NCBI GenBank assembly: GCA_963744915.1
Contig: CAVUUY010000021.1
Coordinates: forward strand, 6,134-70,133
DNA from: DATAFF01 sp963744915
Lineage (GTDB): Bacteria > Pseudomonadota > Alphaproteobacteria > Rhizobiales > Aestuariivirgaceae
Direction: 5' to 3'
Length of the DNA: 64,000 nt
Shown: positions 8,286 to 16,413 of the stretch, piece after piece
Position numbering within the stretch: position 1 is the first letter of the stretch
Layout: each line of letters starts with the position of its first letter
Notes under the pieces: generated by a model
Seen by the model: only the letters and a program-made list of their open reading frames with translations
Databases searched by the model: none
Told to the model about the DNA's origin: nothing
Program-made: the position numbers and the translations under genes

Positions 8286-10684
8286 ATGACGACGCAACAA
8301 GAGTACCTGCATCAAATCGAACGGTGCGTGTCCTGGCTCGCCGCCTGGATGATCCACCATGCGAACCATGTGCGGGCTGGCGACGAGATCAAAGTCGGCG
8401 GACATCAAGCCTCATCCGCATCGCTCGGCACGATCATGACCGCGCTCTACTTTTCGGCGCTTCGCCCTCAGGATCGCGTGGCGGTAAAGCCGCATGCCTC
8501 GCCAATCTTCCACGCTATCCAGTACCTGGTTGGCAACCAGACCCGCGAGAAGCTCCAAAACTTCCGTGGCTACAAGGGCGCCCAAAGTTATCCCTCCCGC
8601 ACCAAGGATGTGGATGATGTCGACTTCTCAACGGGCTCGGTGGGCCTTGGCGTCGCCCAGAACTCTCTTTTCCTCTCTTGTGCAGGACTACGTCTGTGCC
8701 CACGGCTGGATGAAAGGCCGACCTGAGGGCCGCATGGTGAGCTTGATCGGCGACGCCGAAATGGACGAGGGCAACATCTACGAAGCCCTGATTGAAGGCT
8801 GGAAACACGGTCTTCGGAATTGCTGGTGGGTCGTGGATTATAACCGCCAGTCTCTGGATTCGGTCATCCGCGAAGGTCTCTGGCGCAAGTTCGAACAGAT
8901 CCTCATGAACTTCGGCTGGGACGTGGTGATCCTGCGCCACGGTTCGCTGCAAGAGGCCGCCTTCGCCGAACCCGGCGGCGAAAGGTTGCGAGAGTGGATC
9001 GAACGCTGTCCGAACCAGCTTTACGCCGCGCTTACGTTTCAAGGTGGCGCCGCGTGGCGCAAGCGCCTGCTGGACGAGATCGGCGATCAAGGACAGGTTA
9101 CCAGGTTGATCGAGCGTCGCTCTAACGATGAGCTCCAGAAGCTCATGCTGAACCTGGGCGGGCACGACATGCCGAGCCTGCTCGAAGCCTTCGAGAGGAA
9201 CGCGCATCACGACCGGCCGGTCTGTTTTCTCTGTTACACGATCAAGGGCTATGGCCTGCCGCTAGCCGGCCATAAGGACAACCATTCCGGCCTTATGACT
9301 CCCGCCCAGATGGAGAGCTTTCGCATGCAAATGGGTGTTCGCCCGGGGCATGAGTGGGAAAGGTGGGCGGCGGCGGACTTGCCCGCCTCGGAACTCGAGG
9401 CCTTTATTTCTCGGGCGCCATTTTTCAGGGAGGGCAGACGCCGGCATTTCGCCGCGACGATTTCGGTTCCCGAGACACTGCTGACGCCGCCTCATGGCGG
9501 CAACTCGATTTCAACCCAGATGGGCTTCGGCCAAATCCTGAACGAGATCGCGCGCGAGCAGAGCCTGCTTTCGGAGCGAATCGTCACGACTGCCCCGGAT
9601 GTCACGGTGTCGACAAATCTCGGCCCATGGGTCAATCGACGCGGCCTTTTTGCGCGCGAGAGCATGATCGATACCTTCAAGGCCGAACGCATACCTTCCA
9701 CCTACATCTGGGAGTTCGGACCCAAAGGCCAACACTTCGAGCTCGGCATTGCCGAGGCGAATTTGATGATCATGCTTTCGGCGCTGGGACTTTCGCACTC
9801 CATCAACGGTGTGCGGCTATTGCCGATAGGCACGGTCTATGACCCCTTCATCTATCGCGCCGCGGATCAATTGAATTATGCATGCTACCAGGATGCTCGC
9901 TTTATGCTGGTCGCCACGCCATCCGGCGTGACGCTCGCCTCCGAAGGTGGTGCGCACCAGTCCGTCGGCACCCCATTGGTCGGCATGGCACAGGATGGGC
10001 TTTGTGCATTCGAGCCCGCCTTCGTGGATGAACTCTCGGTGATCATGCGCTTCGCGTTTGACTATATGCAGCGTGACGGAGAGGGCGATCCCGACGAGAG
10101 CACCTGGCTTCGTGACCAGACGGGTGGTTCGGTCTACCTCCGCTTGTCCACGCGACCCCTGGAGCAACCTGTGCGCAAGATGGGTTCCGAGCTGGCGGGC
10201 GACATCGTCAATGGTGCCTACTGGATGCGTCCACCTGGCCCGAACGCCGACGTGATCATTGCCTACCAGGGTGCTGTCGCGCCGGAGGCCATCGCTGCGA
10301 CGGGTCTGCTCGCGGAGGATCGGCGGGATGTGGGACTGCTGGCCATCACATCAGCCGACCGACTGAACGCCGGTTGGCAAGCCGCGGAGCGAGCCCGCCA
10401 GCGCGGGACGACTGATGCGATGAGTTCACATCGAGCGGCTGCTCGCTCCGCTGTCACGCGACTGCGGAATTGTTACGGTGCTCGACGGCCATCCGGCGAC
10501 TCTCGCCTGGATCGGTGGTGTCGGAGGTCATCGCGTCAAGCCGCTCGGGGTGGAGCATTTCGGCCAAACTGGAAAGATTGCCGACCTTTACCATCACCAC
10601 GGAATCGACGCGAATGCGATCGTGCATGCTGCACAGGCTGTCAGTGTCGGGCGGATAGTGCGACATCTCAGGGCATTGCCCTAG
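8286..10684 (+). CDS. AceE-like pyruvate dehydrogenase E1/transketolase, with two frameshifts
   Basis: A thiamine-diphosphate enzyme of the homodimeric E1 (AceE)/transketolase superfamily, about 798 residues once two single-base shifts are undone. Visible parts are the N-terminal HANHVRAGDEIKVGGHQASS, the diphosphate-binding segment IGDAEMDEGNIYEAL with VVDYNRQSLD, the central pyrimidine domain, and the C-terminal TVLDGHPATLAW and HFGQTGKIADLY. The frame changes at 8660-8665 (GAACTC where GACTC gives VAQTLFSSLVQDYV) and at 10422-10427 (GAGTTC where GAGTC gives DAMSHIERLLAPLSRDC). The coding sense is perfect on both sides of each, so these are probably base-calling errors. No E2 or E3 gene lies nearby, so the physiological reaction (pyruvate decarboxylation or ketol transfer) is unresolved. 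Confidence 0.8.
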
Positions 10685-10761
10685 GGGGCTAGTCCAGGCT
10701 GTTAACGTTTCACCGACTTGTCGATAAATTAGCTTAGGACCAGACCCGACAGGAGATCCGC

Positions 10762-11235
10762 ATGGCGCATGAATACCTTGCGAAAGTGTCCTGGAAGCGC
10801 GATGACGCAACCTTCAGCGACGGCAAGTATAGCCGCGGGCACCTATGGTCGTTCGATGGCGGCACCATCGTGCCGGCCTCGTCGTCTCCACATTCGGTGC
10901 GGTTGCCCTTCTCGCGCGCCGATGCCGTCGATCCCGAGGAGGCGCTGGTGGCCGCCTTGTCCAGTTGTCACATGCTGACCTTCCTCTATCTTGCGCAAAA
11001 GCAGAGCTTCGTCGTCAACTCCTATGACGACGATGCTGTGGGTGTGATGACCAAGAACGAGCGCGGCAAGCTATTCGTGTCCCAGGTGACGCTCAGGCCC
11101 CGCATTGTCTTCTCCGGTGCGAAACGCCCGAGCGATGCCGAGCTTGTCGAGCTGCACCATCACGCCCATGAGGAGTGCTACATCGCCAACTCGGTGCTCA
11201 CCGAGGTGGTAGTGGAGCCCGCCGTTGCCGCATGA
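10762..11235 (+). CDS. OsmC family protein
   Basis: A 157-residue OsmC/OhrA-fold protein. OsmC-family enzymes reduce organic hydroperoxides with a cysteine pair. The first cysteine is in ALSSCHMLTFLYLA (about residue 71). The second region, HHHAHEECYIANSV, contains the other cysteine about 60 residues later, which is the expected spacing. The ATG is preceded by AGGAGATCCGC. It is 77 bases downstream of the AceE-like gene on the same strand, so the two may share a transcript. The exact substrate (peroxide detoxification or an accessory role) is not clear, since this subgroup is diverse. Confidence 0.8.
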   Translation: MAHEYLAKVSWKRDDATFSDGKYSRGHLWSFDGGTIVPASSSPHSVRLPFSRADAVDPEEALVAALSSCHMLTFLYLAQKQSFVVNSYDDDAVGVMTKNERGKLFVSQVTLRPRIVFSGAKRPSDAELVELHHHAHEECYIANSVLTEVVVEPAVAA

Positions 11236-11258
11236 AGGGCGGGTCGATCGGCTGGCAT

Positions 11259-11302
11259 GCTGCTGCCGGAGGGGGGCATCTTCGCGAATGGCCGCCTTTG
11301 CT
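11259..11302. repeat. intergenic hairpin repeat, copy 2 (degenerate)
   Basis: The sequence repeats the CTGCTGCCGGAGGGG stretch and the GAATGGCCGCCTTTGCT arm found at 388-437. Here the left arm of the hairpin is lost, so no strong stem forms. It lies just after the OsmC gene. It looks like a decayed member of the same dispersed element. Confidence 0.5.
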
Positions 11303-11413
11303 GGGTATGGTCCACGTCATCAACTGATCGTGAATTCTCTTGCTGTCGGTAACGAAGTTCCGGCCTGATCCGTATACGCCTTTATGCCTGCAACGGCAGG
11401 AAAGGAATACCGG

Positions 11414-11893
11414 ATGACCCGACGATCATTCTTACTCGCCAGTGCTTCGGGATGCGCACTCTCCTTGGTGCCTTCCGTCTTCTCTCTTGCCAACGAGCCG
11501 TTCGCGATCGCTCATAGCGATGATGAATGGCGCAAACTGCTGACTCCCGATCAGTTCGCCATCCTGCGTCAAAGCGCTACCGAGCGGCCATTCACCAGTC
11601 CGCTGCTCCACGAGAAGCGGACCGGAATTTTCGGCTGCGCCGGCTGTAGGCGCGATCTCTTTTCCTCCGCCACGAAATTTGACAGTGGTACCGGCTGGCC
11701 GAGCTTCTGGGAGCCACTGCAAGGAGCCGTTGGAACGATCGAGGACAAGACTTTCGGAATGGTGCGGACTGCCGTTCATTGCAGCCAATGCGGTGGTCAT
11801 CTTGGCCATGTTTTCGACGACGGTCCGCGTCCCACCGGACTGCGTTACTGCATCAACGGGATCGCTCTGATCTTCTCTTCGCAAGTCTCGTGA
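11414..11893 (+). CDS. msrB: exported peptide-methionine (R)-S-oxide reductase MsrB
   Basis: A 159-residue protein that reduces the R form of methionine sulfoxide in proteins. The N-terminus MTRRSFLLASASGCALSLVPSVFSLA is an export signal with a twin-arginine pair, so it should act in the periplasm. The zinc ligands C75/C78 (CAGC) and C123/C126 (CSQC) are present, as are GTGWPSFW and the catalytic cysteine C146 in GLRYCINGIAL. A GGAAAGGAA stretch precedes the ATG; the frame opens 30 bases earlier but lacks a ribosome site. The resolving cysteine of some MsrB forms (near residue 91, here DSGTGW) is replaced by serine, so recycling would rely on another thiol. Confidence 0.88.
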   Translation: MTRRSFLLASASGCALSLVPSVFSLANEPFAIAHSDDEWRKLLTPDQFAILRQSATERPFTSPLLHEKRTGIFGCAGCRRDLFSSATKFDSGTGWPSFWEPLQGAVGTIEDKTFGMVRTAVHCSQCGGHLGHVFDDGPRPTGLRYCINGIALIFSSQVS

Positions 11894-11984
11894 TCAGTCG
11901 ATTGCCGATTACAGCGGGCAGTTTGCAAAGACGGTGCTGTTCGTTGTAAACGCACCGACAGCTTGACCTTGGAGGAGACGCAGC

Positions 11985-12374
11985 ATGGACCGATTCACCG
12001 GCGGTTGCCTATGCGGCAACGTCCGAATTGTGGCGTCCGGACTCCCATACCGGGTCGGCCTTTGTCATTGTCTCGACTGCCGCAAGCATCATGGGGCCCT
12101 TTTCCATGCTTCCGCGGTGTTCCCTCAGGATGCGGTGACGATCGATGGCGAAACGCGCGACTATGCCGGGCGATTTTTCTGTCCCCGCTGCGGCTCGTCC
12201 ATTTTCGCACGCAGCGCGGACGAAATCGAAGTAAACCTGGGATCCTTGGATGCCCCTGACCAACTGATGCCAACCTACGAAAACTGGATCATCCGTCGCG
12301 AGTCCTGGTTGCCGCCGTTTCCGCTCACGAGACGATACGACCGCGATCGCGACGCCACCGGTCGCTTTGAGTAG
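11985..12374 (+). CDS. GFA family (glutathione-dependent formaldehyde-activating-like) protein
   Basis: A 129-residue zinc protein of the GFA fold. The zinc ligands are visible: GGCLCGNVR (about residues 7-10), CHCLDCRKHHG (about 27-33) and FCPRCGSSIF (about 66-69). The family is named after an enzyme once reported to speed the reaction of formaldehyde with glutathione, but most members, including this short type, have no proven function. GGAGGAGACGCAGC precedes the ATG. It lies 91 bases after msrB and is followed by the cysteine amidohydrolase gene. Confidence 0.8.
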   Translation: MDRFTGGCLCGNVRIVASGLPYRVGLCHCLDCRKHHGALFHASAVFPQDAVTIDGETRDYAGRFFCPRCGSSIFARSADEIEVNLGSLDAPDQLMPTYENWIIRRESWLPPFPLTRRYDRDRDATGRFE

Positions 12375-12526
12375 TCGGCGCGCGAATGGTCCAAATGCGA
12401 CCGGTGCTGACCTCTTTCAAACCCTGGTGACGGAAATTTCGTGATGAGCATGTGCTTGAGGGCGATCACTGCATGGGCTCAGGACTCACGTCCTGTCGTG
12501 CCGGCTGGCGACGAGGAGGCCAAAGG

Positions 12527-13222
12527 ATGATGTCCGGAATCGTTTCTGGAGAACCTCACCACTTTCCCCTGCACGGCACGCTTCGGCCGGAAAATACCGC
12601 CCTCGTGGTGATCGATATGCAGCATGACTTCCTGAGCGAAGGCGGTTACATGCATCGGCTCGGTGCCGATCTTTCGGGGCTGAGGGAAGCCATTGAGCCG
12701 CTCCGCTCGGTCTTGAACGGAGCCCGCGCCTGGGGCTGTCGGATCGTTCACACCCGCGAGGGATATGCCCCGGATCTTTCCGACCTCCAGCCCTGGAAAA
12801 TTGGCGGATCGCCAGGTGACGCCATTGCCATCGGCGACAAGGGACCGCGCGGCAGGGCCCTCATTCGTGGGGAGCCGGGCTTCGATATCGTTCCGGAACT
12901 TGCGCCGGCATCGGGCGAGCCTGTCTTCGACAAGCCAAGCTATGGCGCCTTTGCGACGACCACGCTGGAGGACGATCTAAGGGCCAACGGTGTCACCCAT
13001 CTGGTGCTGTCGGGCGTGACGACCGATTGCTGTGTGACTTCGACCCTGCGTGAGGCCCTGGATCGCGGCTTTGAGTGCTTGGTGCTCACCGATTGCGTCG
13101 GCAGTGCTACACGCTCCCATCATGAAGCGGCCCTTGCCTTGATGCGCAAGCCGAGCGGGGTCTTCGGGACGACCACCGATTCACTAAGATTTCTCGAAGC
13201 CTTGTCCGGCCGGCGCCAATAG
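12527..13222 (+). CDS. isochorismatase-like cysteine amidohydrolase (biuret hydrolase-like)
   Basis: A 231-residue cysteine hydrolase of the isochorismatase-like superfamily. The catalytic triad is visible as D30 (VVIDMQHDF), K136 (FDKPSYGAF) and C169 (GVTTDCCVTST), with the usual cis-peptide VTTD before it. From memory, the spacing of these three residues equals that reported for the biuret hydrolase BiuH of Rhizobium leguminosarum, so amidohydrolysis of a ureido or carbamoyl compound is more likely than isochorismate hydrolysis. The ATG at 12527 has GAGGAGGCCAAAGG upstream. It heads a same-strand pair with the SDR gene and is close to DUF1989, decarboxylase-like and oxidase genes, which suggests a nitrogen-compound catabolic role. 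Confidence 0.75.
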   Translation: MMSGIVSGEPHHFPLHGTLRPENTALVVIDMQHDFLSEGGYMHRLGADLSGLREAIEPLRSVLNGARAWGCRIVHTREGYAPDLSDLQPWKIGGSPGDAIAIGDKGPRGRALIRGEPGFDIVPELAPASGEPVFDKPSYGAFATTTLEDDLRANGVTHLVLSGVTTDCCVTSTLREALDRGFECLVLTDCVGSATRSHHEAALALMRKPSGVFGTTTDSLRFLEALSGRRQ

Positions 13223-13363
13223 GCATAAAGGAATCCATCGCTGCAATCATGTGGCACCAGAACCGGTGTGATCTGCACAGTGCCCAACCATCGTTGGTAG
13301 TCGGACATCGCTGGCATCTGTGGTCCAACGCCGTCAGTTCAGGAAGGTGGCAGGAGTACGACA

Positions 13364-14146
13364 ATGGGTGCTGTCGCCTTTGATTTTACCGGGAAGTCGG
13401 TTCTGGTTACAGGTGCTAGCCGCGGCATAGGTTTCGGCATTGCCGAAGCCTTCGGCAGAGCAAACGCCGAGCTTGCGATCCTGGCTGACGACGACGGGGT
13501 TGACGCGGCAGCGTCAAGTCTGAGCAAATTGACGGGCCGGCCAGTCACCGCGCTCCATTGTGACATCGCCGATCGGGATCAAGTCCGGCAGGCGTTGTCC
13601 ATGATCGATCGAATCGATGTTTTGATCAACAACGCCGGGCTTGAGCGAATAACACCAGTGGACGAAGCGGGTGAGCCGGTTGAGCGCCTCTTCCGGCGCA
13701 TTATCGATATCAACGTGCTTGGCACATATTTTGTAACGCGGGATGCCTTGCCCAAGATGCAGCCCGGCGGCCGCATCATTTTCACTGCATCAGTTTGGGG
13801 CCGCACTGCCGTAGCAGATTTCAGTGCATATTGCGCGAGCAAGCACGCGGTCATAGGCTTCATGCGTTCACTGTCAAAGGAGCTTGGGCCGCGGGGTATC
13901 AATGTCAATGCCATCGGGCCGGGCTGGGTGCGGACAAAGGCTTCGATGCTCTCTTTAATGAAGATGTCGCAGCGGACAGGGCAGACCGAAGATGAACTGC
14001 TGAACGATATCGTAAGAAGTCAAGCAATGCCTGGATTGATGGAACCAGACGACATCACCGAGCTCTACCTCTTTCTTGCGTCGGCTGCAGCGCGCAACAT
14101 CACAGGACAGACATACGGCATCGACCGCGGTGAACTACTCGCATAG
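13364..14146 (+). CDS. SDR family oxidoreductase
   Basis: A 260-residue classical short-chain dehydrogenase. The cofactor motif is TGASRGIGFGIAEAF (about residues 18-24 for TGxxxGxG), followed by CDIADRD and NNAG, the catalytic serine in FTASVWG, YCASK as the YxxxK pair, and the tail PGWVRTK. The residue after the second strand is acidic-rich (ILADDDG), which favours NAD over NADP. The C-terminal GQTYGIDRGELLA is typical. It would oxidise or reduce an alcohol/carbonyl substrate that cannot be read from sequence. The ATG has AGGAG seven bases upstream. It lies 141 bases after the cysteine hydrolase gene. Confidence 0.85.
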   Translation: MGAVAFDFTGKSVLVTGASRGIGFGIAEAFGRANAELAILADDDGVDAAASSLSKLTGRPVTALHCDIADRDQVRQALSMIDRIDVLINNAGLERITPVDEAGEPVERLFRRIIDINVLGTYFVTRDALPKMQPGGRIIFTASVWGRTAVADFSAYCASKHAVIGFMRSLSKELGPRGINVNAIGPGWVRTKASMLSLMKMSQRTGQTEDELLNDIVRSQAMPGLMEPDDITELYLFLASAAARNITGQTYGIDRGELLA

Positions 14147-14172
14147 ACTTCGAATGGCGCGCAGGCGCAACT

Positions 14173-14766
14173 TCACCCGAGAATGAAGTACTCGACGTCC
14201 TTGGGCTGGCAATCCGGCCCATTGAGCGGCAGCATGTCGACCGGACAGGCGGAAAGCGCAATGACGCAGTCCGTCTCGGCGCGTAAGATGACATGGTCAC
14301 CGGGTCGGCTCACCGGCGGTAAGATCTTGAATGTGCCATCGGCTGCAACCGGAACATTCATGAAGAGGTTGAGGGCGCTCGGCACGTCCTTGGGCGGCTG
14401 CAGTCCCAGTCCGGCGAGAGCCTCGCGCCAGTTGTCGGCGCAACTTCGATGATACCCGGTCACGCCGAGCTGGCGGTAGCGAGCAGCATCACAGCATGGA
14501 AAAAGCGTATCATGCACGCCGGGCGATGTATCCTCGATCAAGGTGAGGATCGCTCGTCGGTATTGCGTCCAGAGCTGGTCCCCTGGCCGTGGCTGGAGCC
14601 GGTACCACACATTTCGCGAATGATGGATCGAAAGCGCCTCGCCAAGATCGGCAGCATTATGGGCGAAGAGATCAATCACCTGGCTGCCATAAGTGTTGAC
14701 CACCTGCAGCTGCTGTCCGCTCCTCAGGCGCATTCCCTGACCTTCGCCACCCTTGATTTTCGGCAT
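14173..14766 (-). CDS. DUF1989 (urea carboxylase-associated type) protein
   Basis: A 197-residue DUF1989 protein. Members of this family include the urea carboxylase-associated proteins, some of which were shown to be carboxyguanidine deiminase subunits. Conserved features are VNTYGSQVIDLFAHN, the TLFPCCDAARY segment with paired cysteines, HRSCADNW, NLFMNVPV and the C-terminal DVEYFILG. Usually two DUF1989 genes lie beside urea/guanidine carboxylase; here there is one, with no biotin carboxylase nearby, so guanidine use cannot be claimed. AAGGAG precedes the ATG at nine bases. It is convergent with the SDR gene and divergent from the decarboxylase-like gene. Confidence 0.78.
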   Translation of the reverse strand: MPKIKGGEGQGMRLRSGQQLQVVNTYGSQVIDLFAHNAADLGEALSIHHSRNVWYRLQPRPGDQLWTQYRRAILTLIEDTSPGVHDTLFPCCDAARYRQLGVTGYHRSCADNWREALAGLGLQPPKDVPSALNLFMNVPVAADGTFKILPPVSRPGDHVILRAETDCVIALSACPVDMLPLNGPDCQPKDVEYFILG

Positions 14767-15031
14767 GATCCCTCACTCCTTGTTGCCGGATTCTCTCATA
14801 GAGGCATTGTTCTGATCGCGTAAAGGAAGGGAACGGACATTTCCGATGGAGGAAACGACGGCTGGCCCGAGGAGGGCCATGACCGGACCTGCTGAAGCTC
14901 GGGTCTTCATAGCCGTATGTGAATGGCATATCGTTCCTTGCCCAGAAGCGAACGAGCGGCCTGCTGGCAACTGTGCATTGAGCAAGAGACACGCTTCCAT
15001 CGATGGTCTGCGACAATAGGGATGCGCCGTG

Positions 15032-16357
15032 ATGCCTGCCCCGGACATCGTCAATGAACCTTTAGACGAGCACCTCATCCGCTACGGTATGCCATTTGTG
15101 CCGCGAATGATCGCTCGAGCACGCGGCACATTGCTGTGGGATACGAGCGGCCGGGAGGTGCTCGATTTCACTTCGGGCCAGATGTGCGCAACGCTCGGCC
15201 ACAATCATCCGCGGATTTTGGAAGCTATCGCAGAGGCCTGTCAGGGCGTTCTGCACCTGTTCAGCGGCATGCTGAGCCCGCCAGTCGTCGAGCTGTCGCG
15301 TCGCCTCACCGCGTTGCTCCCGCCCTCTCTCTCCAAGGCCATGTTTCTCAGCACCGGAGCCGAGGCCAACGAGGCGGCCATCAAGATGGCGAAGCTTCAT
15401 ACCGGGAACTTCGAGATCGTGGGCCTCACGGGTGCCTGGCATGGCATGACCTCCGGTGCGCAGTCCGTAAACTATGTAGCCGGGCGCAAAGGCTATGGCC
15501 CGATGATGCCTGGGTCGCTGGCGCTGCCTGTGCCGAACCCCTATCGCTGTCCGGTCCGGCATTGTCGCGAAACCTGCGACGGCACCTGCCTGGAGGTCGG
15601 GTTCGAGCTTGTCGATGCACAATCAACCGGTGCGCTTGCTGCGGTCATTGCCGAACCGGTGGAGAGTTCCGGTGGGATTATCGTGCCGCCGGAGGGGTAT
15701 TGGCAGAAAGTCAAGCAGCATTGCGAAAGGCGCGGCATGCTGCTCATTTTCGATGAGGCTCAGACCGCCTTTGGCCGGCTTGGCAAGGATTTCGCTTTTC
15801 AACATTTCGGCGTCGAACCTGATTTGTTGACGCTGTCGAAAACCTTAGGGGGAGGCTTGCCGCTCGCGGCCGTCGTAAGCTCGGCGACTATCGAAGCGGA
15901 TTGCCACGACAAAGGCTTTCTCCACGTAACCTCTCATGTATCCGACCCGTTGCCGGCGCATGTGGGACTTGCTGTCCTCGAAACAATCGCGCAGGAGAAT
16001 CTGAACGACTGTGCCCTCGCGATGGGCGATCGGCTCGCAGCCGGTCTGCGCTATCTCAAGGAAAAGCACGAGATCATCGGCGATCTGCGCGGCTTCGGCC
16101 TGCTGCAAGGCGTTGAGCTGGTGAAAGATCGCGAAACACGCACGCCCGACGTGGCAAACGGGCGCGCCATAACACAGCGGTGCATGGAGCTTGGTCTATC
16201 CATGAACATTGTCTCAATCGGCGCAATGGCGGCGATTTGGCGTATCGCCCCGCCCCTGACCGTCAGTCCGCAGGAGATCGATCGCGGTATTGCGATTATC
16301 GACGAGGCGATCGACGATGTTCTGGGACGGAGGAAGTCCAAGGCTCGGAACGCCTGA
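15032..16357 (+). CDS. 2,2-dialkylglycine decarboxylase-like class III aminotransferase
   Basis: A 441-residue PLP enzyme very close in sequence to 2,2-dialkylglycine decarboxylase (DgdA), which decarboxylates and transaminates dialkyl amino acids such as 2-aminoisobutyrate. The residues that set this chemistry are present at the expected spacing: Q50 (TSGQM), W136 (GAWHGMT), E208 (IAEPV), D241/Q244 (FDEAQT), lysine K270 (SKTLGGG) and the C-terminal arginine in WRIAPPLTVS. Unlike the Burkholderia enzyme it has a cysteine cluster at residues 173-186 (C-X4-C-X3-C-X3-C), which may bind a metal. The start at ATG 15032 is preferred over the adjoining GTG. It lies next to an FAD oxidase gene (56 bases) and probably shares its transcript. 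Confidence 0.82.
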   Translation: MPAPDIVNEPLDEHLIRYGMPFVPRMIARARGTLLWDTSGREVLDFTSGQMCATLGHNHPRILEAIAEACQGVLHLFSGMLSPPVVELSRRLTALLPPSLSKAMFLSTGAEANEAAIKMAKLHTGNFEIVGLTGAWHGMTSGAQSVNYVAGRKGYGPMMPGSLALPVPNPYRCPVRHCRETCDGTCLEVGFELVDAQSTGALAAVIAEPVESSGGIIVPPEGYWQKVKQHCERRGMLLIFDEAQTAFGRLGKDFAFQHFGVEPDLLTLSKTLGGGLPLAAVVSSATIEADCHDKGFLHVTSHVSDPLPAHVGLAVLETIAQENLNDCALAMGDRLAAGLRYLKEKHEIIGDLRGFGLLQGVELVKDRETRTPDVANGRAITQRCMELGLSMNIVSIGAMAAIWRIAPPLTVSPQEIDRGIAIIDEAIDDVLGRRKSKARNA

Positions 16358-16413
16358 AATGGGTCGCCTCACCATTGGCCGCGAACACCAGCAGCGTGAA
16401 ATTCGGGTGCTGA

